From assembly GCF_018130165.1 (NCBI RefSeq), contig NZ_JAFCLZ010000020.1, forward strand, positions 1 to 64,000: DNA of 64,000 bases, read 5' to 3'. Under the pieces are notes generated by a model, which ran no database searches, was not told the DNA's origin, and saw only the letters and a list, made by a program, of their open reading frames with translations. The position numbers were made by a program, and so were the translations under genes. Origin of the DNA: Bradyrhizobium sp. JYMT SZCCT0180 (GTDB taxonomy: Bacteria; Pseudomonadota; Alphaproteobacteria; Rhizobiales; Xanthobacteraceae). Shown in pieces: positions 1-7,482 of the stretch (positions are counted from its first letter, which is position 1; each line of letters starts with the position of its first letter).

Positions 1-303
1 GGTCTGCAGCGCCTGATTGGCGACGGACTTGGCGGAGTCGACGAGCTTCTGCAGCGAGGTGATGCCGGTGTTGGCGGCCTGCAGGACCTGCACGCCGTTG
101 CCGATGCTGTCGAGGAGGTTGTTGATGTCGCCGGCGCGGCTATCGAGCGAGGCGGCGGTGAAATAGTTGGTGGGATTGTCGAGCGCCGTGTTGACCTTCT
201 TACCGGTCGAGAGGCGAGACTGCGTGGTTGCGAGCAGATCAGCAGTCGACTGCAGCGAGAGAAGGTTCTGGCGAACCGAGGCCGAAAGAACAATACCGGA
301 CAT
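1..303 (-). CDS. fliC: Flagellin, N-terminal part (runs off the window)
   Basis: This is the first 101 residues of a flagellin, the subunit of the flagellar filament. The protein begins MSGIVLSASVRQNLLSLQS and continues with TQSRLSTGKKV and ALDNPTNYFTAASL, the D0/D1 signature conserved in alphaproteobacterial flagellins. The next residues are heptad-rich, as expected for the coiled-coil D1 core. The ATG is preceded by an AAAGG ribosome-binding site about 8 bases upstream. The rest of the gene lies beyond the left edge. The divergent neighbour encodes FlbT, a post-transcriptional regulator of flagellin mRNA, which supports the call. Whether more flagellin copies follow cannot be seen. Confidence 0.95.
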   Translation of the reverse strand, partial: MSGIVLSASVRQNLLSLQSTADLLATTQSRLSTGKKVNTALDNPTNYFTAASLDSRAGDINNLLDSIGNGVQVLQAANTGITSLQKLVDSAKSVANQALQT

Positions 304-344
304 GTTTCATACCTTTCTGGTGTGAAATTAAGACGAGCCACTAT

Positions 345-362
345 CCCGACCTCTCGATCGGG
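345..362 (-). promoter_or_regulatory. Small hairpin in the flagellin leader
   Basis: CCCGA and TCGGG form a 5-bp inverted repeat around an 8-base loop, about 40 bases upstream of the flagellin start codon, so it should lie in the 5' untranslated RNA. In Caulobacter, FlbT acts on the flagellin mRNA leader. That this hairpin is such a target is only an inference, and a stem this short could be chance. Confidence 0.25.
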
Positions 363-526
363 CGACGGCTCACTCTGAAACCAAGTCTCTAAGAAAAAAT
401 GAATCCGATCGATAAGCGCCGCATAATAGAGGGTGAATTTCGAATTAATGGCCGCCGCGGGCTTCGATCCCGGGTTCTTACGGGGCGTGCTCCGCAACGC
501 CCGGTAACGCAGGGACCACCGGCCGA

Positions 527-545
527 TTTACGATTGGTTAACCAT
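527..545 (+). promoter_or_regulatory. Candidate CtrA box upstream of flbT
   Basis: The sequence reads TTTA, seven bases, then TTAACCAT. The CtrA consensus is TTAA-N7-TTAACCAT, so one base differs. It lies about 70 bases before the flbT start, in the gap between flbT and the divergent flagellin gene. CtrA controls early flagellar genes in Caulobacter and relatives, so the position is plausible. The rest of the gap between the two start codons holds no other gene. Confidence 0.55.
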
Positions 546-616
546 CATCAGAAAGGATGCCGAATCTGCCGGCGGGCACCCAGAACTCGCGCAACAAGCG
601 TCAATGGAGAACAGGC

Positions 617-1039
617 ATGGCCCTGAAAGTCGAGCTCAAGCCGCACGAGCGAATCATCATCGGCGCCTGCGTGGTCACCAATACCGACCAGCGCGCGAGG
701 CTCCTGATCGACGGCGACAGGATTCCGATCCTGCGCGAAAAGGATATCCTGACCCCCGAGACCTCCGACACCCCGGCCAAGCTGATCTATCTCGCGGTGC
801 AGCTGATGTACCTGTCGCCTGACCCGATGGCTCATCACCCGACCTATTTCAGCCTGGTGCGCGACATCCTGACCACGATGCCGAGTGCATGGCCCTTCAT
901 CGAGGGGATCAACAACTACATCCTGAACGGTGACCTCTATCACGCGCTGAAGGAATCGAAAAAGCTGATCGCCCATGAGGAGCAGATTCTCGAAAGCGCA
1001 CGAAAGCTCCAGAACGATCCCGGCCGCCAGTCCGCCTGA
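617..1039 (+). CDS. flbT: Flagellin mRNA regulator FlbT
   Basis: FlbT is a cytoplasmic post-transcriptional regulator. In Caulobacter it binds the flagellin mRNA leader and promotes its decay when the hook is incomplete, while in some rhizobia it acts positively. The 140-residue product has the usual family length and the conserved ALKVELKPHERIIIGACVV opening, followed by a helical C-terminal half. I chose the ATG that gives MALKVEL because it has GGAG about 7 bases upstream and matches the family start; the frame also opens further upstream without good support. It is divergent from flagellin and convergent with flgL, with a strong two-way terminator behind it. A CtrA-like box precedes it. 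Confidence 0.93.
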   Translation: MALKVELKPHERIIIGACVVTNTDQRARLLIDGDRIPILREKDILTPETSDTPAKLIYLAVQLMYLSPDPMAHHPTYFSLVRDILTTMPSAWPFIEGINNYILNGDLYHALKESKKLIAHEEQILESARKLQNDPGRQSA

Positions 1040-1060
1040 GCATCGCAATTGCGCCAGACG

Positions 1061-1088
1061 AAAAAGGCCTCCGCAAGGAGGCCTTTTT
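1061..1088. terminator. Bidirectional terminator between flbT and flgL
   Basis: A perfect 12-base inverted repeat (AAAAAGGCCTCC, loop GCAA, then its complement) carries an A-run on one side and a T-run on the other. It lies between the convergent flbT and flgL genes and can end transcripts from both sides. Confidence 0.9.
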
Positions 1089-1110
1089 GCTTGAGTTGCA
1101 AGCCTTTCGA

Positions 1111-2988
1111 TCAGATCGGCAGGAACTTGGTCAACGTGGTCTGGTAGAGCATCGAGGTGGTTTGATACGACGCCTGCAGGTTGGTTTGCAGCGCCAGAAT
1201 CTTGGTCGCCACCTCGTCCGCATTGATCCCCTCGATCGAGTCGAGCATCGTCTGCGCCATTCCCTTGAGCTGGGTTTGACGATCGGTCGCGCCCTTGATC
1301 GCGGTCTGCGCGCCGGCGATTTCCGCCTGCATGTCCTGGATCGACTGCTGCCCGTTCTGCGGCGCCAGGTTTGCCGAGATGCGCTGTTGCAGCGCATTGA
1401 TCTGCGCTTTCGAATTCGGGTTGTTGGCGTTGGTCGTGACCGCGGCATACACCGCGATATTCTGCAGCTGATAGCGCAGCGCCTCCTCGTTGGCGCGTGC
1501 GCCGTATTGCACCGTGACGGCCTGGTCGACGCGCGCGATCGCGGTGCCGCGCGCGGAATCGGCGCCGACTTCACCGGTGTACCACGACACCGTGTTGGCC
1601 GGAGTGCCGCCGATCAGGTTCGTAGCGGTGGCGAACGGCGGGCCGTTGACGCGCAACGGCGCAGGCGCAGCCGTTGCCGGAGCATTGAAGCCAAGCGCCG
1701 CGAATGCCGTCGTGTTCGAGCTGCTGATCGAGAGATTCTCGTTGTCGGCGCCATGCAACGCAATTACTCCGCCGCTGACGGTCGACGGCGTCGTGGCACC
1801 GGAAATCGAATCGATCTTCGCCAGCAGCGCCTGAACGCTGTCGGTGATGTTGACCTGGTTGCCGGTCGCGCCGGAGGCAACGAACGTGATCGGCGTGCCG
1901 TTGACGGTGATGGTGTCGCCTGCCGCGAAGCTCGGAGCCACCGAATCCGTTCCCGCGGCACCGGACAACAGCGTGGCGCCCGTGATCGGCGCCGGGACCG
2001 CCGCCTGGTTGTTGACGGCGCTTCCCGTGATCGTTGCCGATGGGTTGAAAAAATTATCCGACGCGGCGATCGCCGATGCCGCAACCAGCGCGGTATCGCC
2101 GAGCGTCTGGATCGACGACGTCAGCGCAGCCTGCAGGTTCGCGGTGGTCGCGACGGTGTCGAGGCCTATCAGGAACGAACCTGCCGGCGCCGGGCTCGTC
2201 GTGGTCGCGGTCAGCGAGATCGTCTCGCTGGTACCGTCTGGCAGATTGAAGTTGAACGAAATCTTGTCGCCGCTATTCGGATTGACGGCGCCGAGATCGA
2301 TCGTTGCAGACGGCGGCGCGCCGGCCGGCTGCGTCACGGTCGCGCCGGTCAGCGACGAGGTGATGGCGCCGAGCTTCAACCCGAACGACGAGCCGTCCTC
2401 GCCAAGGCTGGTGACGGTCGTGGTCGCCGGCGGCGACGAGACGGTGAGATGGGCCATATTGCCGACGCCCTGATCCGCCTGCCGGCGTTCGTTGATCAAT
2501 TGCGTCAACCCGGCCTGCGTTCCCGAGCCGGCGAGCATCACGTCGGCCGACACCGTCGCAGCCTTGTCAGTGGTGCGCCCCGAAAACAGATAGCGGTCGC
2601 CCGACTGGCTGTTGAGCAGCGAGACGGCGTTGGAGAACGCCGCCTGCGCCGTGATCTGCCCGGAAGTCTGGCCGTTATCGTTGAGCACGATGGTGGACGA
2701 GCTCGCCGCACTTTTGACCGACGTGCCGATGTTGGTCATGCCCTGCAGCGCCAGGTTGAGAACGCCGATTCTCGTATTGACGTTGGTCGCGGTGTTGGCG
2801 AACGCGTTGATGCTGCTGACCTGCGCGCGCAGGCTGAGCGCAAACCCTCGATCGGCGCCCTGCCCGGCATAGGTCGTCGAGACCTTGCCGCTCGCAAGCT
2901 GCTGCGTCAGCTCATTGAGCTGATTGCGGAGCCCGATGATCGAGGTCCCGATATAGGATGTCCTACCACTAACGCCATCGATAGACAT
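1111..2988 (-). CDS. flgL: Flagellar hook-filament junction protein FlgL (HAP3)
   Basis: FlgL joins the hook to the filament and is exported through the flagellar type III apparatus. The N-terminal region (residues 1-150) has the flagellin-like helices and the RYLFSGRTT signature typical of FlgL. The C-terminal 110 residues form the matching coiled coil. At 625 residues it is about twice the enterobacterial length because the middle is expanded. Residues about 338-437 form a module that recurs in FlgE at about 60 of 100 aligned positions by eye. The gene starts 7 bases after the flgK stop, so the two are co-transcribed. I infer an expanded surface-exposed domain; the core assignment is firm. 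Confidence 0.92.
   Translation of the reverse strand: MSIDGVSGRTSYIGTSIIGLRNQLNELTQQLASGKVSTTYAGQGADRGFALSLRAQVSSINAFANTATNVNTRIGVLNLALQGMTNIGTSVKSAASSSTIVLNDNGQTSGQITAQAAFSNAVSLLNSQSGDRYLFSGRTTDKAATVSADVMLAGSGTQAGLTQLINERRQADQGVGNMAHLTVSSPPATTTVTSLGEDGSSFGLKLGAITSSLTGATVTQPAGAPPSATIDLGAVNPNSGDKISFNFNLPDGTSETISLTATTTSPAPAGSFLIGLDTVATTANLQAALTSSIQTLGDTALVAASAIAASDNFFNPSATITGSAVNNQAAVPAPITGATLLSGAAGTDSVAPSFAAGDTITVNGTPITFVASGATGNQVNITDSVQALLAKIDSISGATTPSTVSGGVIALHGADNENLSISSSNTTAFAALGFNAPATAAPAPLRVNGPPFATATNLIGGTPANTVSWYTGEVGADSARGTAIARVDQAVTVQYGARANEEALRYQLQNIAVYAAVTTNANNPNSKAQINALQQRISANLAPQNGQQSIQDMQAEIAGAQTAIKGATDRQTQLKGMAQTMLDSIEGINADEVATKILALQTNLQASYQTTSMLYQTTLTKFLPI
1678..1977 (-). repeat. 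Inserted ~100-residue module of FlgL, shared with FlgE
   Basis: This segment encodes a module that starts ATLLSGAAGTDS, contains FAAGDTITVNG and LLAKIDSI, and ends TAFAALGF. A second copy lies in flgE. About 61 of 100 residues match by eye, without gaps. The sequence resembles the flagellin/hook 'IN' type of motif, which I know only as a family of unknown function. Confidence 0.8.
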
Positions 2989-2995
2989 GAAATCC

Positions 2996-4879
2996 TCACA
3001 TGGACTGGATCAGCGTGTCGTACATCTGCTTGATGGAAGACATCACGCGCGCATTGGCCGAGTAAGCATTCTGCAGCGCCAGCAGATGCGCCATTTCGTC
3101 GTCGATATTGACGCCGGACGTCGCGCTCACCTTGTTCTGCAGGGTGTTCAGCACGACGTTCTGGCCGTCCGCCAGTTGCTTGGCGGCATTCGCCGCCTCG
3201 CCCTGCTGGCTGATGAACTGCCTGGCGAAGTTGGTAAGCGTGCCGGTGAACGGTGCCCCCGTGGTGCCGATGCCGGTCGTCGGCGAGTAGCGATAGGACC
3301 CCGACGACAATTGCGTAAGAATGAAGTCTGAACGCGCGGTATCGCCGGCGGCGGTCAGCGGATTGGTGGAATAGACGATGGTGCGCGAGGGATCGCCGAG
3401 CAACGCGGTGTTGACGCTGATGCGGGCGGCCAATCCGATCTGTTGCGAGCCGTTGGCGGTGATCGCGCCGCCGTAAGGCGCGCCATTGTCGGTGAACAAC
3501 GGCAGCTGCACGTTACCGCTGGTGAGCGATGTCATGGTCGTGGTGACCGACGCAGCGGTGACGTCGGAGCGGTTCGGCGCGCCGTCGTCCAGCACCCGCA
3601 ACACCGAGCCCGATGGATTTGAGAACTGAAGGTCGGCGGTCGCTCCAAGCGCGGCGTTGAGCTGGGAAATGACCGAGCCCATGCCGGCGGAGAAATCGAC
3701 GCCAAGAACCTCATCGTTGGGATCGAGCGTTGCGGCGTTGGTCAGCGGCAACACGCCCGGATCATCGACGCGCATGATCGAAAGATTGTGCGTGACGCCG
3801 GTGATGTTGTTCTTGTAGGTGACGCGAACGACGTTGCCGGACTGCAGCCCGGCCAGGTCGAGATCGAAACCGGCCTGCGGCGCAACCGATCCGGGAGCGG
3901 CGGTGCCGGCCGTGGTCTTGTCCGACAGCGCGCTCGACATCGACGCCGCAAACTGATCGATCTGCGCCTGTGCCTGCACCAGCGTCTTGTCGCGCAGTTC
4001 GAGATAGGCGGCGATCTTGCCGGATCGGATCGAATTGGTCGACACCATGTCGTAACTGCCGCCATGCGGAAAGTTGATGGTGATGGTGCCGACGTTGTTT
4101 TTCGTTGGATCGTTACTGTACAGCGTGTTGGGCGTCATCGTGCCCTGCGCATTGAAGCTCAGCTGCGACGCCTCGGTGCCGACCAGCTGCACGCCGGAAT
4201 TGGTGAATATCGTCACCTGATTGAGATTGTTGGTGACCGTCCTGATATCGATCAGCTGCGACAGCTGATCGATATACTGATCGCGCTGATCGAGCAGCGA
4301 GGCCGTCGAAGCGTCGGTCTGGCCGTTGTTCTGCAGCTGGACGTTGATCGCCGCGATCCGGGCCATGGCGTTGTTCGCGCTGATCACGGAGTCGTTGATC
4401 CCGCTCTCGGCGTTGGCACGGAGGTTCTGAATGCCTTGCGTCGTCGAGTTAAGCTGCTGCGCCATCGCCTGCGCCGCGGCGACAGCGCCGATACGCGCCG
4501 ACTGCGAGTCCGGGCTGGTCGAAAGGTTCTGCATCGCCGTCAACAGGGTGTTGAACGCGTTCTCGATGGTGCCGCTTTCGTCCGGATTGCCATAGACGTT
4601 CTGCAAATTGGCGAGATAGGTCGAGCGGACAGTGGAGTAAGACGCGCCGGAGTTCTCGGTACGCAACTGGGTCTGCAGATACTGATCGAGCTGCCGGTTG
4701 ACGCCGTTGATGAGGACGCTCGATCCGAACTCTCCGGTCGTCCCCGCGACCTGGTTGAGCGTCTTCTTGACGTAACCCGGCGTCTCCGCGTTGGCGACGT
4801 TCGACGAGACCAGCGCGAGCGAGGCTTGCGTCGCGCGCAGGCCGGACATCGCGGTAGAGAGAGCTTGACTCAAACCCAT
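2996..4879 (-). CDS. flgK: Flagellar hook-associated protein FlgK (HAP1)
   Basis: FlgK caps the hook and forms the first ring of the hook-filament junction. The 627-residue product opens MGLSQALSTAMSGLRATQAS and carries SSNVANAETPGYVKK, the conserved N-terminal rod/hook signature (NxANxxTPGY). The C-terminus has LLALQNAYSANARVMSSIKQMYD, the matching terminal helix. The length is usual for the family with an expanded central domain. It sits between flgE, 43 bases upstream, and flgL, 7 bases downstream. This supports an flgE-flgK-flgL transcript read from the sigma-54-type promoter in front of flgE. Confidence 0.95.
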   Translation of the reverse strand: MGLSQALSTAMSGLRATQASLALVSSNVANAETPGYVKKTLNQVAGTTGEFGSSVLINGVNRQLDQYLQTQLRTENSGASYSTVRSTYLANLQNVYGNPDESGTIENAFNTLLTAMQNLSTSPDSQSARIGAVAAAQAMAQQLNSTTQGIQNLRANAESGINDSVISANNAMARIAAINVQLQNNGQTDASTASLLDQRDQYIDQLSQLIDIRTVTNNLNQVTIFTNSGVQLVGTEASQLSFNAQGTMTPNTLYSNDPTKNNVGTITINFPHGGSYDMVSTNSIRSGKIAAYLELRDKTLVQAQAQIDQFAASMSSALSDKTTAGTAAPGSVAPQAGFDLDLAGLQSGNVVRVTYKNNITGVTHNLSIMRVDDPGVLPLTNAATLDPNDEVLGVDFSAGMGSVISQLNAALGATADLQFSNPSGSVLRVLDDGAPNRSDVTAASVTTTMTSLTSGNVQLPLFTDNGAPYGGAITANGSQQIGLAARISVNTALLGDPSRTIVYSTNPLTAAGDTARSDFILTQLSSGSYRYSPTTGIGTTGAPFTGTLTNFARQFISQQGEAANAAKQLADGQNVVLNTLQNKVSATSGVNIDDEMAHLLALQNAYSANARVMSSIKQMYDTLIQSM

Positions 4880-4922
4880 GACTAAATGCCCATCTCAAAT
4901 CGTATCGAGGACGACCGCGTAG

Positions 4923-6731
4923 TTATCGCAGCACGTTCAGCAGATCCTGCACCATCGTGTTGGAAGTGGTGATGACCTTGGTGTTGGCCGAATAGGCCTG
5001 CTGGGTCACGATCAGCTTGGTGAACTCGTCGGCGATGTCGGTGTTGGATCCTTCGAGCGACGAACCGACGATGGTTCCGGCCTTGCCGAACAATGCGCCG
5101 CCGGATTCGTCGGTCACCTCGAAAGCGCCGCCGTTGACGCGTTTGAGGAAGTTGGTGCCGTTGAAGGTCGCGATCGAGATTTCGGCGAGATCGAGGTTAC
5201 GACCGTTGGAATAGTTGCCGACGATGCGGCCGTTGGTGCTGACACCGACCGACTGCAACTGGCCGGCCGGGAAACCGTCCTGCTGGATCTGGTTGACCTG
5301 GACGTTGCCGTTGGCATCGGCGAACTGGGTCACACCGCCGGTGCCGAAGTTGATGACGGGGCTGCCGAGCGAAATACCGTTGACGACGGCGTTGGTCAGC
5401 GTGATCGATGGTATCGCGGGCGACATCTGGCCGGAGGCGGAGAAAGTGAAATTGGTGTTGACGTTCTGCCAGGCGACCTGCGTGCCGGTCGCGTTGGCGT
5501 TGACCTGATAGAACATGTTCCAGGTATCGGTGTGGCCCGCACCGAGCGAGGAACTGTCGGTCTTGGCCCAGCGGAACTGCAGGTTCACCGGCGCGCCTGA
5601 CACGTCGTAGGTAGTCACCGCACCGCCGGCGATGCTCTGATCGAGGAAGGTCGAGTTGTCGTTGCCGACCACCTGTCCGGTACCGATCGTACCGCCGCCG
5701 CCGCGCGTCGCGGTCGCGGTGCCGCCGGTGAAGCCGAGGGCTGCGAATGCCGTGGAGTTCGAACTGGTGACCGTGAGGTCGGACGTCGTTCCGGTGTGTA
5801 ACCTGATCGAGCCGGCCGTGATGGTGGACGGGACCGCGGTTCCCGTGATCGAGTCGATCTTGGCGAGCAAGTCATCGATGTCGTCGGTAACGTTGAGCTG
5901 ATTGCCGACGGCACCCGCCGCCACGAAGGTGACCACGGTGCCGTTGATCGTGATGGTGTCGCCCGCGGCAAAGTTAGCGGAGATCGAGTTGGTGCCCGCC
6001 GCGCCCGAAAGCTGTGTCGCGCCAGTATTGAAAACCGATGGCGTCGCTTTGTTGCTCTGCACGGTGCCGTTGGTATAGGAGTCGGTATACGGCGCCGGAG
6101 GCGTCCCTACCACCAGCGGATTGTGTCCTGCGCTGAACGATCCTGGCGCGATCAGTTCCGATCCCTGCACCGACGTATCGTGTCGCGTCGTGAACGGATA
6201 CGAGGCAAGGTTGGCGCGATAATCGATCTTGGTGGTTTCCTGCGCCGGCAGGAAGTCGTTCTGGAATTTGAGAACCTGCGGCGAGCTGCCCGACGGGTTG
6301 CCAGTGGTCGGGTCGATCGGAACACCCTGGAGATAATAGCCGGCGCCGTTGACGAGATAGCCGCTCTTGTCGATCTGGAAGTCGCCGCGCCTGGTGTAAC
6401 GGTCGACGCCGTCGAACACCGGCGTGCCGTCGGTGAAGGTGCCGGGCTTTTGCACGGCGAAGAAACCGGCGCCGTTGATGGCCATGAAGGTCGCGACCGA
6501 GGCCGTCTGGACGTCACCCTGCACCGAGTTGGTGCTGCGCGATTGCGTGGTGACGCCGCCCGCCAGTTGCTGGGTCGATGCGGTCTGCGGAATCAGATCG
6601 AGGAAACTGGTGTCGACGCGCTTGAACGCCGTGGTCTGCGAGTTCGCGATATTGCCCGAGACGTTTTCCAGTGCGTACGACTGCGAGCGGAGGCCGCCGA
6701 CGGCTGTCGTAAGAGCGCCGAAGATACCCAT
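4923..6731 (-). CDS. flgE: Flagellar hook protein FlgE
   Basis: FlgE polymerises into the hook, the universal joint of the flagellum. The 602-residue product has the rod/hook N-terminal signature (MGIFGALTTAVGGLRSQSYA, then GNIANSQTTAFKR), a FlgE central body, and the C-terminal GSNTDIADEFTKLIVTQQAYSANTKVI helix. It is longer than the roughly 400-residue enteric FlgE. Part of the extra length is a 100-residue module (residues about 238-337) that also occurs in FlgL. It heads the flgE-flgK-flgL run and is preceded by a good -24/-12 promoter, as expected for hook genes in Caulobacter-like hierarchies. Confidence 0.95.
   Translation of the reverse strand: MGIFGALTTAVGGLRSQSYALENVSGNIANSQTTAFKRVDTSFLDLIPQTASTQQLAGGVTTQSRSTNSVQGDVQTASVATFMAINGAGFFAVQKPGTFTDGTPVFDGVDRYTRRGDFQIDKSGYLVNGAGYYLQGVPIDPTTGNPSGSSPQVLKFQNDFLPAQETTKIDYRANLASYPFTTRHDTSVQGSELIAPGSFSAGHNPLVVGTPPAPYTDSYTNGTVQSNKATPSVFNTGATQLSGAAGTNSISANFAAGDTITINGTVVTFVAAGAVGNQLNVTDDIDDLLAKIDSITGTAVPSTITAGSIRLHTGTTSDLTVTSSNSTAFAALGFTGGTATATRGGGGTIGTGQVVGNDNSTFLDQSIAGGAVTTYDVSGAPVNLQFRWAKTDSSSLGAGHTDTWNMFYQVNANATGTQVAWQNVNTNFTFSASGQMSPAIPSITLTNAVVNGISLGSPVINFGTGGVTQFADANGNVQVNQIQQDGFPAGQLQSVGVSTNGRIVGNYSNGRNLDLAEISIATFNGTNFLKRVNGGAFEVTDESGGALFGKAGTIVGSSLEGSNTDIADEFTKLIVTQQAYSANTKVITTSNTMVQDLLNVLR
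5721..6020 (-). repeat. Inserted ~100-residue module of FlgE, shared with FlgL
   Basis: This is the second copy of the module described in flgL. It starts ATQLSGAAGTNS, contains FAAGDTITING and LLAKIDSI, and ends TAFAALGF. The surrounding FlgE sequence does not resemble FlgL, so the likeness is confined to this block. Confidence 0.8.
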
Positions 6732-6805
6732 GACATGTTCTCCAAATTCGATCCGGGCGGCTCGCCGGTCTCACGTCATTGCAGGCCGCGTCGGGAGAAG
6801 ATGTC

Positions 6806-6820
6806 GCAAGCGTCGTGCCA
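6806..6820 (-). promoter_or_regulatory. flgE: Sigma-54 promoter of flgE
   Basis: Read on the minus strand the sequence is TGGCAC, five bases, TTGC, a full match to the sigma-54 -24/-12 consensus. The implied start of transcription lies about 65 bases before the flgE ATG. Sigma-54 with FlbD drives hook genes in Caulobacter; the activator site was not identified. Confidence 0.8.
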
Positions 6821-6854
6821 AATACAGAAATCCATATATGCCAATGGCTTAAGC

Positions 6855-6880
6855 AAAAAACCCCGATCCGAAGACCGGGG
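6855..6880 (-). terminator. Terminator of msrB
   Basis: On the minus strand CCCCGGTC, the tetraloop TTCG and GATCGGGG are followed by six T residues. The stem has one G-T pair. It lies 40 bases after the msrB stop and just before the flgE promoter, so it isolates the flagellar operon from upstream transcription. Confidence 0.9.
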
Positions 6881-6919
6881 CACAATTGCCGGGCGGGCAA
6901 CATTTGCCGGGCGCAAGCG

Positions 6920-7417
6920 TCACGAAGGCGACGACGACGCCGGGTGGAACACCATTCCAAATCCGTCGATGCAATAGCGCAACCCCGTCGGTTTCGGTCC
7001 ATCGTTGAAGACGTGACCGAGATGGCCGCCGCAACGCCTGCAATGCACCTCGGTGCGCAGCATGCCGTAGGTGCGGTCCTCGGTCTTGCCGAGCGCGTTG
7101 TCGAGCGGCTGGTAGAAACTCGGCCAGCCGGTGCCGCTCTCGAATTTCGTCTCCGAGGCGAACAGCGGCAGGTCGCAACCGGCACAGGCAAAGATGCCCT
7201 TGCGGTGCTCTTTCAGAAGCGGGCTCGAGCCCGGACGCTCGGTGCCGTGCTTGCGCAGGATTTCGTATTGCTGCGGCGTCAGCTGCGCGCGCCATTCGGC
7301 GTCGGTCTTTTCGATCTCGAACTTCCCGGCGGCCTGCGCCGGCGTACGCAACCAGCGGAAGGCCACAAGGCCGAACAGGCCGGCCACAGATGCGAGCAGG
7401 ATACGGCGGTCGATCAT
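6920..7417 (-). CDS. msrB: Peptide-methionine (R)-S-oxide reductase MsrB, exported form
   Basis: MsrB reduces methionine-R-sulfoxide in proteins. The 165-residue product has the two zinc-binding CxxC pairs (CAGC at about 78-81, CRRC at about 126-129), the GTGWPSF motif, and the resolving region GLRYCID with the catalytic cysteine at about 149. The N-terminus MIDRRILLASVAGLFGLVAF is a signal or anchor, followed by AQAAG, which suggests a periplasmic enzyme. The start was placed at MIDRR because GGAGA lies about 7 bases upstream; the frame extends nine codons further without such a site. It may protect envelope proteins from oxidation. Confidence 0.93.
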   Translation of the reverse strand: MIDRRILLASVAGLFGLVAFRWLRTPAQAAGKFEIEKTDAEWRAQLTPQQYEILRKHGTERPGSSPLLKEHRKGIFACAGCDLPLFASETKFESGTGWPSFYQPLDNALGKTEDRTYGMLRTEVHCRRCGGHLGHVFNDGPKPTGLRYCIDGFGMVFHPASSSPS

Positions 7418-7482
7418 CTGATGTCTCCGTGCGAGGCGGAACAAGGTGGTTCGCCATCAAATACGGCGCGCACGTGCGGAAG

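Noticed and set aside
440..500. tRNA-like GGCTTCGATCCCGGGTTC sequence near the flagellin promoter
   Set aside because: No cloverleaf with acceptor and anticodon stems could be built around it.
1087..3033. Long plus-strand open frame opposite flgL
   Set aside because: Arg-rich, no domain, and lies antisense to a clear FlgL; typical high-GC shadow frame.
3788..4885. Long plus-strand frame opposite flgK
   Set aside because: Composition and lack of motifs mark it as the complement of flgK.
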